Below are positions 27,398 to 36,415 of a stretch of 64,000 nt of DNA, in pieces. The notes beneath the pieces are model-generated. The model was not told the origin of the DNA and did not search any database. It saw nothing but the letters and a program-made list of their open reading frames with translations. The stretch spans positions 372,001-436,000 of the forward strand of contig NZ_JAKCPW010000007.1 in the NCBI RefSeq assembly GCF_021440085.1, written 5' to 3'. This DNA is from Dyadobacter sp. CY261 (GTDB lineage: Bacteria > Bacteroidota > Bacteroidia > Cytophagales > Spirosomataceae). Position numbers and translations under genes: made by a program. Position 1 is the first letter of the stretch; each line of letters starts with the position of its first letter.

Positions 27398-30300
27398 ATG
27401 AAAAAAATTATTTACATGTTGTTGCTACTACTCGCTGCAAACCTTGGCGTCTCTGCCCAATGCGTTCAGTTTACTACCGTTACCACTGGGCCTCTCGCCC
27501 GCCATACGCTGGGAATTAAGAGTGATGGGACTTTGTGGGCCTGGGGTAGGAATAATGCCGGGCAACTGGGCATTGGGTCCAACACAGACCAGAATATTCC
27601 GGTGCAGGTAGGCAGCGCATCCAATTGGGTGAGCGTCAGCGCGGGACAAGGCCATACCTTAGCCATTAAAAGCGACGGTACCCTCTGGGCCTGGGGCTCA
27701 AATTCCGACGGTCAGCTGGGCATCGGTTCCAACACCGATCAAAACGCGCCGGTACAGGTTGGCACAGGCAACACCTGGAAAAGTATCAGCGCGGGCGGAT
27801 TACATACTTTGGCCATTCAAACCGATGGCAGCCTCTGGGCGTGGGGTTCGGCCGAATATGCTCAGGTGGGCGATGGGTCCTATGCGAGCAAAAACGCCCC
27901 GGTGCTGATCGATAACACCTCTTCCTGGGCCACAGTCAGTACGGGCGAGGGCCATTCATTGGCCATCAAAAGTGATGGCAGTTTATGGAGTTGGGGCAGA
28001 AACCTGGAGGGCCAGCTAGGCTACGGGCCCAATTCCAACCGCAGTACGCCAAACCAGGTCGGCGCAGGTACCGATTGGAAAAGTATCACGGCCGGATTGT
28101 ACTACACCTTGGGCATTAAAAATAATAATACGCTGTGGAGCTGGGGGTACAACAGCTCAGGGGAGCTGGGCAACGGATCGGATATCAGTACAAATACCCC
28201 ACAGCAAGCAGGTGCTGGCACCAATTGGGAAACTGTCAGCGCAGGTGCTGAGCATACGCTGGGTATTCGAAAAGATGGTACATTATGGGCCTGGGGACTC
28301 AACGAAACCGGCCAGTTAGGCGACGGGTCCAATACGAGCAGATTGTCACCCGTACAGATAGGAAGTGCCAAGAATTGGGTTTCGGTAAGCGCAGGGGCCT
28401 ACCATTCAACAGGATTGAACAGGGATGGCCAGATTTATCTCTGGGGTGGAAATGTGTACGGTCAGCTAGGCATAGGATCCAACACGGACAAAAATGTGCC
28501 TGTCCCGGTTGTATCCCCCACCTGGAAGAGTATCAGCGGGGGAGAGAACTTTTCGCTGGGCCTGAGAAATGACGGGACGCTCTGGGGTTGGGGGTTTAAT
28601 GCCTATGGTCAGCTCGGCATTGGGACCACTGCAAATGAAAATATACCCGTGCAACTCAGCAACACCACCGATTGGAAAATGGTTGCTACCGGAGATGCGC
28701 ATTCGCTGGCCATCAAAAACGATGGGACGCTCTGGGCGTGGGGTTATAACTTCTTTGGACAAGTAGGCGACGGAACTTCCGGGTATGAACCAAAAGTGCT
28801 TACACAAATAGGCAATGCTGAATGGAAAACCGTTGCAGGGGGAGATTATCACACGCTGGCCATTAAAAATGACGGAACGCTGTGGGCCTGGGGTATGAAT
28901 GCCCAAGGTCAGCTTGGAATCGGATCTGCTATTGATCAACACGTACCCGTGCAAGTGGGTAGCGCCTCTGACTGGGCATCTGTCAGTGCAACGAGCGCAC
29001 GTTCGTTCGGAATCAAAACTGACGGGACCCTCTGGGGATGGGGATTTAATTTTGCCGATCAACTGGGGCCCGGCCCCATTGCGATCCAAACGCCTGTGCA
29101 GATAGGAAGCGCGTCGGATTGGAAAAATTTGAGTAGTGGGGTTCAGCATGCAGTGGGCATTAAAACCGACGGAACCCTTTGGGCGTGGGGAGGAAATTCT
29201 TACGGCGAACTTGGACTGGGCTCTACTGTAAACCAAAGCACGCCGGTACAGGTGGGGAGCGCTTCCGATTGGAAAAGCGTCAGTGCAGGGATATTCTTTA
29301 CCGTGGCCATTAAAAATGATGGATCCTTGTTTACATGGGGTAGAAATAACTTTGGGCAATTGGGTATCGGTTCCAATATCAATCAAAATGCGCCCGTCCA
29401 GGTAGGTAGCGGGGCCGTCTGGACATCCGTAGCTGCGGGAGGGAACCATTCGCTGGCCATCATGGATGCGGATAGCCTGTTCGGGTGGGGTAGAAATGCC
29501 GAAGGTCAGGCGGGTATCGGCTCCTTTACGGACCAAAATGCACCGGTACGGACCAGCACTGGCGCGGCACCGGCATTCAGCGGTGCACTGGCGGTGGCAA
29601 ACAGCGTGACCACCATGCAGCAGGGACAATATAATATGTACACCAATAATTGCGGCCTCATTGCGAGTGTGGTAAGTGAAAACAATACGCGGGGGGATGT
29701 CGCGGGTTCGGTCACTGCTAAGGTGTGGATCGAAACCACGCAGCCTGCCCGATTTGTAAGGCGACATTACGAAATCACTCCGACCAGTAGCGCAGGCACC
29801 GCGACGGGACGGGTTATCCTATATTTTTCCCAGTCGGATTTCGACGCTTTCAATGTTGTAAACGAGGATTTGTTGCCTACGGGGCCAGGTGATTCCTTTC
29901 AAATTTCCTACATACGCATCGAAAAGATTGCTGGAACGAGTAGCAACAACACGGGCTTGCCAGGGACCTATACCGGACCGGAGATTACGATAGACCCTGT
30001 TGACAGCGATATCCGCTGGAACGCCGCCGCGCGTTGGTGGGAGATCAGTGTTGATGTGACGGGGTTCAGTGGGTTCTTTCTCAAAACCTCGGAAGAGCCT
30101 CTGCCTGTGCGCCTGGCAAGTTTCAAAGCGCGTGAGGCTGAAAACAATGCGCTGCTCCAATGGCAGACCGCCAGTGAAGCCGGCGCATCGCATTTCGAGA
30201 TAGAACGGAGCGCCGACGCCAAACATTTTGAAATGATCGGTAAGGTTGCTGCTGCGGGAAATAGCGCTGCGGAGCTTAGCTATACTTTTACGGATGAAGC

Positions 30301-30637
30301 ATTTGCGCAAATGGATGGGGCCGTTTATTACCGTTTACGGATGGTGGATGTGGATGGTACTTTCGCATACAGCCGTATTGAAGCACTTGCCAGCGCAGGG
30401 CAAATCAGGGTTTACCCTAATCCTGCGTCAAACAGCACAGCGATCACGGTGGAAGCCGGCGCCATTATTTCGGATCTTTCTGTGTGGGATGTGGCAGGCA
30501 GGAAAATTCCGGTATCAGTGCCATCTAAGTCTGTTAATCGCGCGGCCATCTCGTTGCCAGGTGTAGCGCCGGGTATGTACCTGATCCGTTTCAACGCTGG
30601 TGGACAAAAGCGGACGCAAAAGGTGTGGGTTCGATAA
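27398..30637 (+). CDS. Secreted RCC1-repeat protein with T9SS sorting domain
   Basis: The product has 1079 residues. After a signal peptide (1-21) come 14 consecutive RCC1-like repeats of about 50 residues (residues about 30-735), each close to LAIKSDGTLWAWGxNxxGQLG. Two seven-bladed propellers would account for 14. A beta-rich stretch follows, then an Ig/Fn3-like module (ASHFEIERSADAKHFEMIGK) also found in the lyase at 30704. Last is a T9SS C-terminal domain (about 1000-1079, VYPNPASN ... GMYLIRF). It should be secreted or anchored at the surface. Its ligand is unknown. Confidence 0.92.
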   Translation: MKKIIYMLLLLLAANLGVSAQCVQFTTVTTGPLARHTLGIKSDGTLWAWGRNNAGQLGIGSNTDQNIPVQVGSASNWVSVSAGQGHTLAIKSDGTLWAWGSNSDGQLGIGSNTDQNAPVQVGTGNTWKSISAGGLHTLAIQTDGSLWAWGSAEYAQVGDGSYASKNAPVLIDNTSSWATVSTGEGHSLAIKSDGSLWSWGRNLEGQLGYGPNSNRSTPNQVGAGTDWKSITAGLYYTLGIKNNNTLWSWGYNSSGELGNGSDISTNTPQQAGAGTNWETVSAGAEHTLGIRKDGTLWAWGLNETGQLGDGSNTSRLSPVQIGSAKNWVSVSAGAYHSTGLNRDGQIYLWGGNVYGQLGIGSNTDKNVPVPVVSPTWKSISGGENFSLGLRNDGTLWGWGFNAYGQLGIGTTANENIPVQLSNTTDWKMVATGDAHSLAIKNDGTLWAWGYNFFGQVGDGTSGYEPKVLTQIGNAEWKTVAGGDYHTLAIKNDGTLWAWGMNAQGQLGIGSAIDQHVPVQVGSASDWASVSATSARSFGIKTDGTLWGWGFNFADQLGPGPIAIQTPVQIGSASDWKNLSSGVQHAVGIKTDGTLWAWGGNSYGELGLGSTVNQSTPVQVGSASDWKSVSAGIFFTVAIKNDGSLFTWGRNNFGQLGIGSNINQNAPVQVGSGAVWTSVAAGGNHSLAIMDADSLFGWGRNAEGQAGIGSFTDQNAPVRTSTGAAPAFSGALAVANSVTTMQQGQYNMYTNNCGLIASVVSENNTRGDVAGSVTAKVWIETTQPARFVRRHYEITPTSSAGTATGRVILYFSQSDFDAFNVVNEDLLPTGPGDSFQISYIRIEKIAGTSSNNTGLPGTYTGPEITIDPVDSDIRWNAAARWWEISVDVTGFSGFFLKTSEEPLPVRLASFKAREAENNALLQWQTASEAGASHFEIERSADAKHFEMIGKVAAAGNSAAELSYTFTDEAFAQMDGAVYYRLRMVDVDGTFAYSRIEALASAGQIRVYPNPASNSTAITVEAGAIISDLSVWDVAGRKIPVSVPSKSVNRAAISLPGVAPGMYLIRFNAGGQKRTQKVWVR

Positions 30638-30640
30638 AAT

Positions 30641-30689
30641 AAAACTTCCCGCCGGAGCATCGCACTTTGCAAACCGGCGGGAAAGTTTT
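30641..30689. terminator. Bidirectional terminator between converging genes
   Basis: ttcccgccgg (30646-30655) pairs with ccggcgggaa (30674-30683) across an 18-nt loop. The stem is flanked by aaaac on the left and gtttt on the right, so T-runs exist on both strands. It separates the RCC1 gene from the converging lyase gene. Confidence 0.8.
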
Positions 30690-30703
30690 GATAGGATTAC
30701 AGT

Positions 30704-33700
30704 CTATTTTTGAATCACGAACTTGTAAACCTGCCCAGCCTGACCATTCTGCCTGATCTTCACAAAATAAAGGCCCGGCTGGTAACGGCTCAGATCAAAT
30801 GTAGTTTTCGACGCATTCATAACCTGTTTCTCAGCAAGTGTCAGTCCGTCTCTGCCGATGATCGAAAGTGTGGCGGCATTAGAATTGTTATCCAAAAATA
30901 CATTCAGATAATCCGATGTCGGATTGGGCCCTATCGTCAGGAGCTTTTCCTTTGCTCCCAGTGAAACCGAAATAATGGATGATAAGCTGCTGGTGCCGTC
31001 GAAGTCTACCTGTTTGAGACGATAATACAGGTTGCCGGTTTTGAAAAGGGCAGCCTCCGGGTCAGTGAGTTTATATTTTCTTGCGCCTTTGGCAGTGCCC
31101 GAGCCGCTTATCCGTCCTATCGTGTCGAAATGCCGCGCGTCGGCGCTGCGCTCGATTTCGAAATAGTCATTATCCCGTTCCGAAGCCGTTTCCCAGAACA
31201 GATTTACCACATCCTGCTCCGCATTCCCTTTGAAATACACCAGCTCGACAGGCAGTGATCCCTCGTTGGTTGTGTAATCGTAAACAAGCTTGGGCCGTAG
31301 CGCGTCGGTGGCGAAGTTTCGCGACCGGAACGAGCTGTAAAGATCGGTGCTAGCGGTGACCTTGACGGTCAGGATGCTGTCGGAAGAAATGGCTGCCAAT
31401 GCGGAGGTAATATCAAAGTAAATGTAGCCTGCCGCGGCGGGTGAAGTCGTAGCGGCAATGGAGCTGCCAGCTTGTGGTTTATTGTTCCAGTTGATACTGG
31501 TTTCAGTCCAGGCCGTGGCGCTGGTTGAGTAGCTGTTGGAAGCTATGGACAAATTCCAGCCGGTGCTAATGCCATTTTCAAGGGCCCATAACCTGATTTT
31601 AGCATTAGAAATATTCTTGTGCATGCCATGCAGGTCAAAAGCGAGATAGGTCTCCTGCGTGTCGTCGGATTTATTTCGGGCCACAAGGTAGCCTTGCGAG
31701 CCGTAGTTGTTGGCCGCATTCCCGCCGCTGCGAACGTAGGAATCGGCCGTGGCGGTCAGCGAATCTTTCAAAGTTTCGGGGCCGGACGAGGGTGTACCGT
31801 AAATCCAGATCTGCGGGCGGAACAGCGCATTGGCATTTTCCCTGGCATTGAAACTCGCATCCGTCTTGCTGATCGTGGCCACGTCGGTGGTTGTAGGTTC
31901 GGAGACGATATGTAGCGAGAATACCTTATCGGCCGCCAGACGACTGATTACTGCCGGCGTTACGTTCAACCGGACCGTCGAACCTGTCACGATGCCGGTC
32001 CTTTCACCCAACTTGGTAGTGTGGGCGGGTTTGTTGGACCAGGTAATGCCGGTTTCGGTCCAGGCATTGTTCTCCACGAGGTAGAATGCCCATTTGGTAC
32101 TGGAAATCGACGTATTCGCATTGTTGACCCGCAGTTGGATCACGGCGCTGTCGGGGTTCAGGTTCACCGTGCTGAGGTCAAACTTGATGAATGCCTCGCG
32201 GTCGTATCCGGCTGATTCTTTTTTAACGGTCAATACGGCGTCGGTACCATAGTTGGTATTCGCGTAGGCGGCAGTACTACCGCTCCCTCCGCTACGTACG
32301 AACGCATCGGCAGTGCTGGTGAGTACCATCAATGGGTCTACGGGCTCCAAATAATCGGGGTTGCTGCCCGTGATGTGGGCCGAAATAGAACTACCCGCAT
32401 TGGCACCGGTCGGCATAGTGAATGCCGCGGCTTTCATGACCGGTAATTGCGCATTTTTTATTCCTACATAAATCTGCTGGCTGTTTTGCGCGGGGTCGGC
32501 GATATGGACGGTTACATCATTGCTTTCGGCATTTTTTAAGATAATGGTACAGGCCTTGTTCGCCTTGACGGTGACCTGCCCGGCGGTGAATTCACCCGGC
32601 TGGTAGAACACAACCTGCCATACGCCCAATGCATTGTGCCGCACGGCCTGAATGGTTGCAGTGTTGGACAAAATACTGATATTGGATGCATTGTAAGCCT
32701 GCATTTCTGCCGCCGAAGTTTTGCCGGGAGCCACAATATAGGCATAGGAAGCGTTACCCGGCGCAATGCCGTGTTTGAACCACAATTTGAAAACATCGGC
32801 TGAAACGGTTGCGGCGGAACCGGTGGTATTGATGCTATTCCAGCTTCCGGACTGCGCCTGGTTGCTCAGCGAAACCAGGCCGGCCGCAGGAAAGAAATAG
32901 CCGACATTTCCCTGCAAAACCCATTTCAGATTTCCCGCATAATCCCGCGAGCCGTTGCTGAGCACGCTTACATTGTTTGAAATATCCGAAACAGTGACGT
33001 CGGTTTTCAGCAGCGATTGGTTTACCGTAGTATTAATGGCCTGCGAAGCCGAGGAAGTGATTCCCGCACCAAGACAAACGACCTCATCATCAAAAAAGAA
33101 CCACGACTTTTTCGCTGTCGTACCATAATCGTTCATCGCGTAAGCACTGACTCCATATACACCGTCGGAAACGCCGCCCACAAACGGTACCGTGCCGAAA
33201 TTTACGCCCCAGGAGCTTCTGACGGGATAGGTGGTGATCTCCGGCACAGTCGTACCCGGAATTTTGTTCCATTCCCAAACCGGGAAGATATTGTAATACT
33301 CATCTCCATCCACGGCAATGTAATTGGCGCCCTCGGTGAGGTAATAGCCTTTGATATTCTCGCCATTACCCATTTCCGATTTTGCATTGCGGGAAGAAAT
33401 ACTCCGGAGCCCGAACATGTAACCGGGCCGGTGATGCACAGTGTAGTCGGTGCGCCAGTAATGCAGATGTTCGGCATTTACATTGTAGGAAGCGGGCTGT
33501 AAGCCGCGCATCCGCTGGATCGCATTGTCGTATTCAGAAGCGTAGGCGGGGAGGTCGAAGCCTTTTACTTTTTCAATGAGCGCGACGTCCGCCTTACCCG
33601 CGTTGGCCCGGCTCACGCCACGGCCGTAGAGGTTATAATCGGCATAAGCGCCCCGGGAAGGTTTGATAAAACCCTTTCGGACAAAATTGGAAAAGACAGC

Positions 33701-34513
33701 GAGCTTGTCACTCGAAAAGGCATAGGAAGTGCCCGCGACGTACACCGCAATGTTGCTGATGCCCGAAATGTATTCACGCCCGTAGCCGTACACATATAGC
33801 TGCGGGCCGTGGGCAGTGTAGGAATTGTCGTTTTGAATGCCCTCGCCGGTGGTTACCACGATCGAACTGGTTACGGCCGTGATCGCCTGGTTCAATAGCG
33901 CCTGGTCTTGTGTGAGGCAGGCGCGCATGATGTAATGCTGCGCCACGTCGGTCAGGTTGGAGCCGTCTTTGGCAGGGGAAACAGCGATAGATACGCCTTT
34001 GGTCATCCAGGCGATCATCTGGTTTTCCAGGGTTTGGGAAATGCCCAGCGGTGCCTTGCGAAGGCATATCAGGGTGTTGCCGATGTCCTTCGGTACGCTG
34101 ATGGAGAGGTAGAACCAGTTGGTGCTGTTCGGCGCGGGGCTAAGCGTGAGCCAGTAATTCATAATGCCCTCGATCTTCGTTTTCAGGTTTGCATCGCCAT
34201 AATACGTGCTGGTGGGTTTGGAATAGGCTTTGGCCAGAGTACCCATTCGGGCCAAATGGTTGCCGGGTGCCCAGTCGGTTTGGCTGGTGGAGGTGTAGTT
34301 GATGTCGGGCCAGGAGTAGTCGGCTTGCAGGGTGCTGAGCAATGCCGCGGCCTGGGTGTCGGTGGTGGAGGCACTGGCGGCCTGGAAATTGTCAAAAATA
34401 CGGTCGGAAATCGTCGTGAAGTCGGTTTGACCGGTGGCTTTTGTGCCCAGCAGGCAAGCGATCACGCCTGTCAGGAGCAGCCATTTGTAAAAGGACTTAT
34501 GTGTTTTCATCAT
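30704..34513 (-). CDS. PL8-family polysaccharide lyase with two CBM96-like modules and T9SS domain
   Basis: The start is set at 34513 (MMKTHKSFYKWLLL, a signal peptide), giving 1269 residues; the longer frame to 34720 runs into the SusD gene. The alpha/alpha-barrel part has NSYTAHGPQLYVYGYG with His235 and Tyr244, then YGRGVSR with Arg298 and Arg302. The His-Tyr and Tyr-Arg spacings of 9 and 54 match those I recall for chondroitinase AC, pointing to the PL8 family (chondroitin, hyaluronan, xanthan and related lyases). Two DNRLRE/CBM96-like modules follow (about 728-894 and 914-1067), then an Ig/Fn3-like module and a T9SS domain (about 1198-1269). It is downstream of the SusC/SusD pair and should cut the polymer outside the cell. 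Confidence 0.88.
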   Translation of the reverse strand: MMKTHKSFYKWLLLTGVIACLLGTKATGQTDFTTISDRIFDNFQAASASTTDTQAAALLSTLQADYSWPDINYTSTSQTDWAPGNHLARMGTLAKAYSKPTSTYYGDANLKTKIEGIMNYWLTLSPAPNSTNWFYLSISVPKDIGNTLICLRKAPLGISQTLENQMIAWMTKGVSIAVSPAKDGSNLTDVAQHYIMRACLTQDQALLNQAITAVTSSIVVTTGEGIQNDNSYTAHGPQLYVYGYGREYISGISNIAVYVAGTSYAFSSDKLAVFSNFVRKGFIKPSRGAYADYNLYGRGVSRANAGKADVALIEKVKGFDLPAYASEYDNAIQRMRGLQPASYNVNAEHLHYWRTDYTVHHRPGYMFGLRSISSRNAKSEMGNGENIKGYYLTEGANYIAVDGDEYYNIFPVWEWNKIPGTTVPEITTYPVRSSWGVNFGTVPFVGGVSDGVYGVSAYAMNDYGTTAKKSWFFFDDEVVCLGAGITSSASQAINTTVNQSLLKTDVTVSDISNNVSVLSNGSRDYAGNLKWVLQGNVGYFFPAAGLVSLSNQAQSGSWNSINTTGSAATVSADVFKLWFKHGIAPGNASYAYIVAPGKTSAAEMQAYNASNISILSNTATIQAVRHNALGVWQVVFYQPGEFTAGQVTVKANKACTIILKNAESNDVTVHIADPAQNSQQIYVGIKNAQLPVMKAAAFTMPTGANAGSSISAHITGSNPDYLEPVDPLMVLTSTADAFVRSGGSGSTAAYANTNYGTDAVLTVKKESAGYDREAFIKFDLSTVNLNPDSAVIQLRVNNANTSISSTKWAFYLVENNAWTETGITWSNKPAHTTKLGERTGIVTGSTVRLNVTPAVISRLAADKVFSLHIVSEPTTTDVATISKTDASFNARENANALFRPQIWIYGTPSSGPETLKDSLTATADSYVRSGGNAANNYGSQGYLVARNKSDDTQETYLAFDLHGMHKNISNAKIRLWALENGISTGWNLSIASNSYSTSATAWTETSINWNNKPQAGSSIAATTSPAAAGYIYFDITSALAAISSDSILTVKVTASTDLYSSFRSRNFATDALRPKLVYDYTTNEGSLPVELVYFKGNAEQDVVNLFWETASERDNDYFEIERSADARHFDTIGRISGSGTAKGARKYKLTDPEAALFKTGNLYYRLKQVDFDGTSSLSSIISVSLGAKEKLLTIGPNPTSDYLNVFLDNNSNAATLSIIGRDGLTLAEKQVMNASKTTFDLSRYQPGLYFVKIRQNGQAGQVYKFVIQK

Positions 34514-34599
34514 CGTTTGAAATAGAATGTATAAGTCTGTTTTTGACAAGAAAGAGAACGAAGCGCGGAAATGCCCGCGCCTCGCTTCCGTAAATATCC

Positions 34600-36399
34600 T
34601 TAATTGAGCCAGCCCGGATTCTGCTGTAAATTGGCGTTTCGTTCGATCTCCGATTGCGGGATCGGCCAACTGTACAGAAAGTCGCCCGACCAGATGTAAG
34701 GCACCACCACGGTTCCCCATACTTGCTTGACGCCATTTCCTGCATAAAACACCGACTCCTTCAATGTACCCCAGCGCAGCTCATCGAAATAATCGATGCC
34801 CTCGTTCACGAACTCCATCCGTCGTTCGTTGCGGATTCGCTCCCGCAAATTGGCCTGGCCGGTGACGGTTGTTGCGGTGCTGGAGTTAAGCAGAGCCACA
34901 CCCGCTCTCGCTCTTACTTCATTCACCAGCGCGACGGCTTCTGTCGTCTTGCCTTTTTCGTTCAATGCCTCGGCCCACATCAGCAGCACATCGGCATAGC
35001 GGATAATCGGGAAGTCGGTAGGTCCATACGTCCGGTTCTCGATCTCCACACCCGGAGCACCCTCGTAAACAAATTTGCGGTGCAGATAATGGAACAGGTT
35101 ACCAGTGTCGGTACGGAGGTCGGCAATGGCCAGTCCGTTCGCAACCCGGTACGGCCAGCGGGAAATGACCGGCGTGGTGCCATTGTAATGAGCATATGGT
35201 GTGATCACATTGGCCTGCAAGCGCGGGTCGCGGTTCTGGTAGGCTTTCAGGATCCTTTCCTCATTGCCATTGGGCAGGTAAAGGCCCATATCGAGCCCTT
35301 TGGCGGTCATGGCAGCAATTTCCGTAGCGGTAAGGTTGTTTCTCAAAAAGAAAACCTCGCGTTTTTCCACAGGCATGGCATTGTAGCCCGGAATGACCGC
35401 GTCCCAGTTGAACCGGGTACCGTCCTGATTTTCGTACAGATCGACGATATTCGGGGAAATCAGATATGTGTTCCAGCAAGAGCCTGTCGACGAGCGCGTT
35501 CCGCAGAAAAACTGGGTCGTGGAACCGTAGCCGCTTACACCCATATGCTGGATGGAGAAAATCATTTCGTCGCTCTGTTCATTGGCTTGTTTAAAAAGCA
35601 AGCGGTAACTGTCAGCACCTCCACCGGTGAAAAGGGCGTAGCCTGCGGCTTTCACTTTTTCGAAATCGGCAATGGCGAGGTCCCATTGTTTGGTATACAT
35701 GTAAGTCTTGCCACGCAATGCATAGGCCGCGCCCTTGGTCGCATGCCCAAAACCGGCATTCCCTTTGGCATACTTATCGGGTAATGCAGGTTCGTTAATG
35801 GCGTCCGACAGGTCCCTGATCACTTGCTCCCACACCTTTGCCTCGGTTTCGCGGCCTTTGGTGATCTCTTCGAGTTGCACCGGTTCGAGATAAATGGGCA
35901 CGCCTTTGAAAAGCTGGTTCAGCCTGGAATAATAGTAGGCGCGGAGGAATTTGCTTTCGGCAATGTACCGGGCCTTTTTCTCGGCAGAAGAAGGTGACTT
36001 TTCGGTAAGATTTTTGATGGCGTCATTCGCCCGGTGCACTCCTTCGTACAACTCCGACCACACACTGCTCACGTTCCCATTGCCCACGGTGGCCGTGCCC
36101 GTCATAAAAGGCTCGCCGTCACGCTGCTGGCCACCCAGGCCCAGGCGATCGAAATGGTAGAGCTCGCGTCCGGAGGCTGCACTGGTGTTGATGCCCAGTC
36201 TCAGGCCGTTGTAAACGCCGGTCATACCAAGGTCGGTCAGGTTGTCGGTCGTCCACATGGTATTGGACGAAACGGAACCATAGGGGCTGGTATCCAGCAG
36301 ATCAGGCTCGCAGCCGGCCAGTGCCAGCAAAGCCAGTGCCGGAAAACCGATCCGACAGATCCTCGTTTTGATTTTGAATGTATTGTTATAAAATCTCAT
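34600..36399 (-). CDS. SusD/RagB family glycan-binding lipoprotein of the PUL
   Basis: The 599-residue protein has a lipoprotein signal ending LLALAGCEP (Cys29). The helical SusD core includes YIAESKFLRAYYYSRLNQLF and the C-terminal RagB/SusD domain includes YADVLLMWAEALNEKG. It is larger than the usual 500-550 residues. It lies 16 bp downstream of its SusC partner (36416-39793) and 86 bp upstream of the lyase, so it should bind the oligosaccharides released by that lyase at the cell surface. Confidence 0.95.
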   Translation of the reverse strand: MRFYNNTFKIKTRICRIGFPALALLALAGCEPDLLDTSPYGSVSSNTMWTTDNLTDLGMTGVYNGLRLGINTSAASGRELYHFDRLGLGGQQRDGEPFMTGTATVGNGNVSSVWSELYEGVHRANDAIKNLTEKSPSSAEKKARYIAESKFLRAYYYSRLNQLFKGVPIYLEPVQLEEITKGRETEAKVWEQVIRDLSDAINEPALPDKYAKGNAGFGHATKGAAYALRGKTYMYTKQWDLAIADFEKVKAAGYALFTGGGADSYRLLFKQANEQSDEMIFSIQHMGVSGYGSTTQFFCGTRSSTGSCWNTYLISPNIVDLYENQDGTRFNWDAVIPGYNAMPVEKREVFFLRNNLTATEIAAMTAKGLDMGLYLPNGNEERILKAYQNRDPRLQANVITPYAHYNGTTPVISRWPYRVANGLAIADLRTDTGNLFHYLHRKFVYEGAPGVEIENRTYGPTDFPIIRYADVLLMWAEALNEKGKTTEAVALVNEVRARAGVALLNSSTATTVTGQANLRERIRNERRMEFVNEGIDYFDELRWGTLKESVFYAGNGVKQVWGTVVVPYIWSGDFLYSWPIPQSEIERNANLQQNPGWLN

Positions 36400-36415
36400 G
36401 ATGACTGTTTGAAAA

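Noticed and set aside
28466..29767. A 433-codon minus-strand frame opposite the RCC1 gene
   Set aside because: It is the antisense image of RCC1 repeats; the repeated look comes from the real gene on the plus strand.
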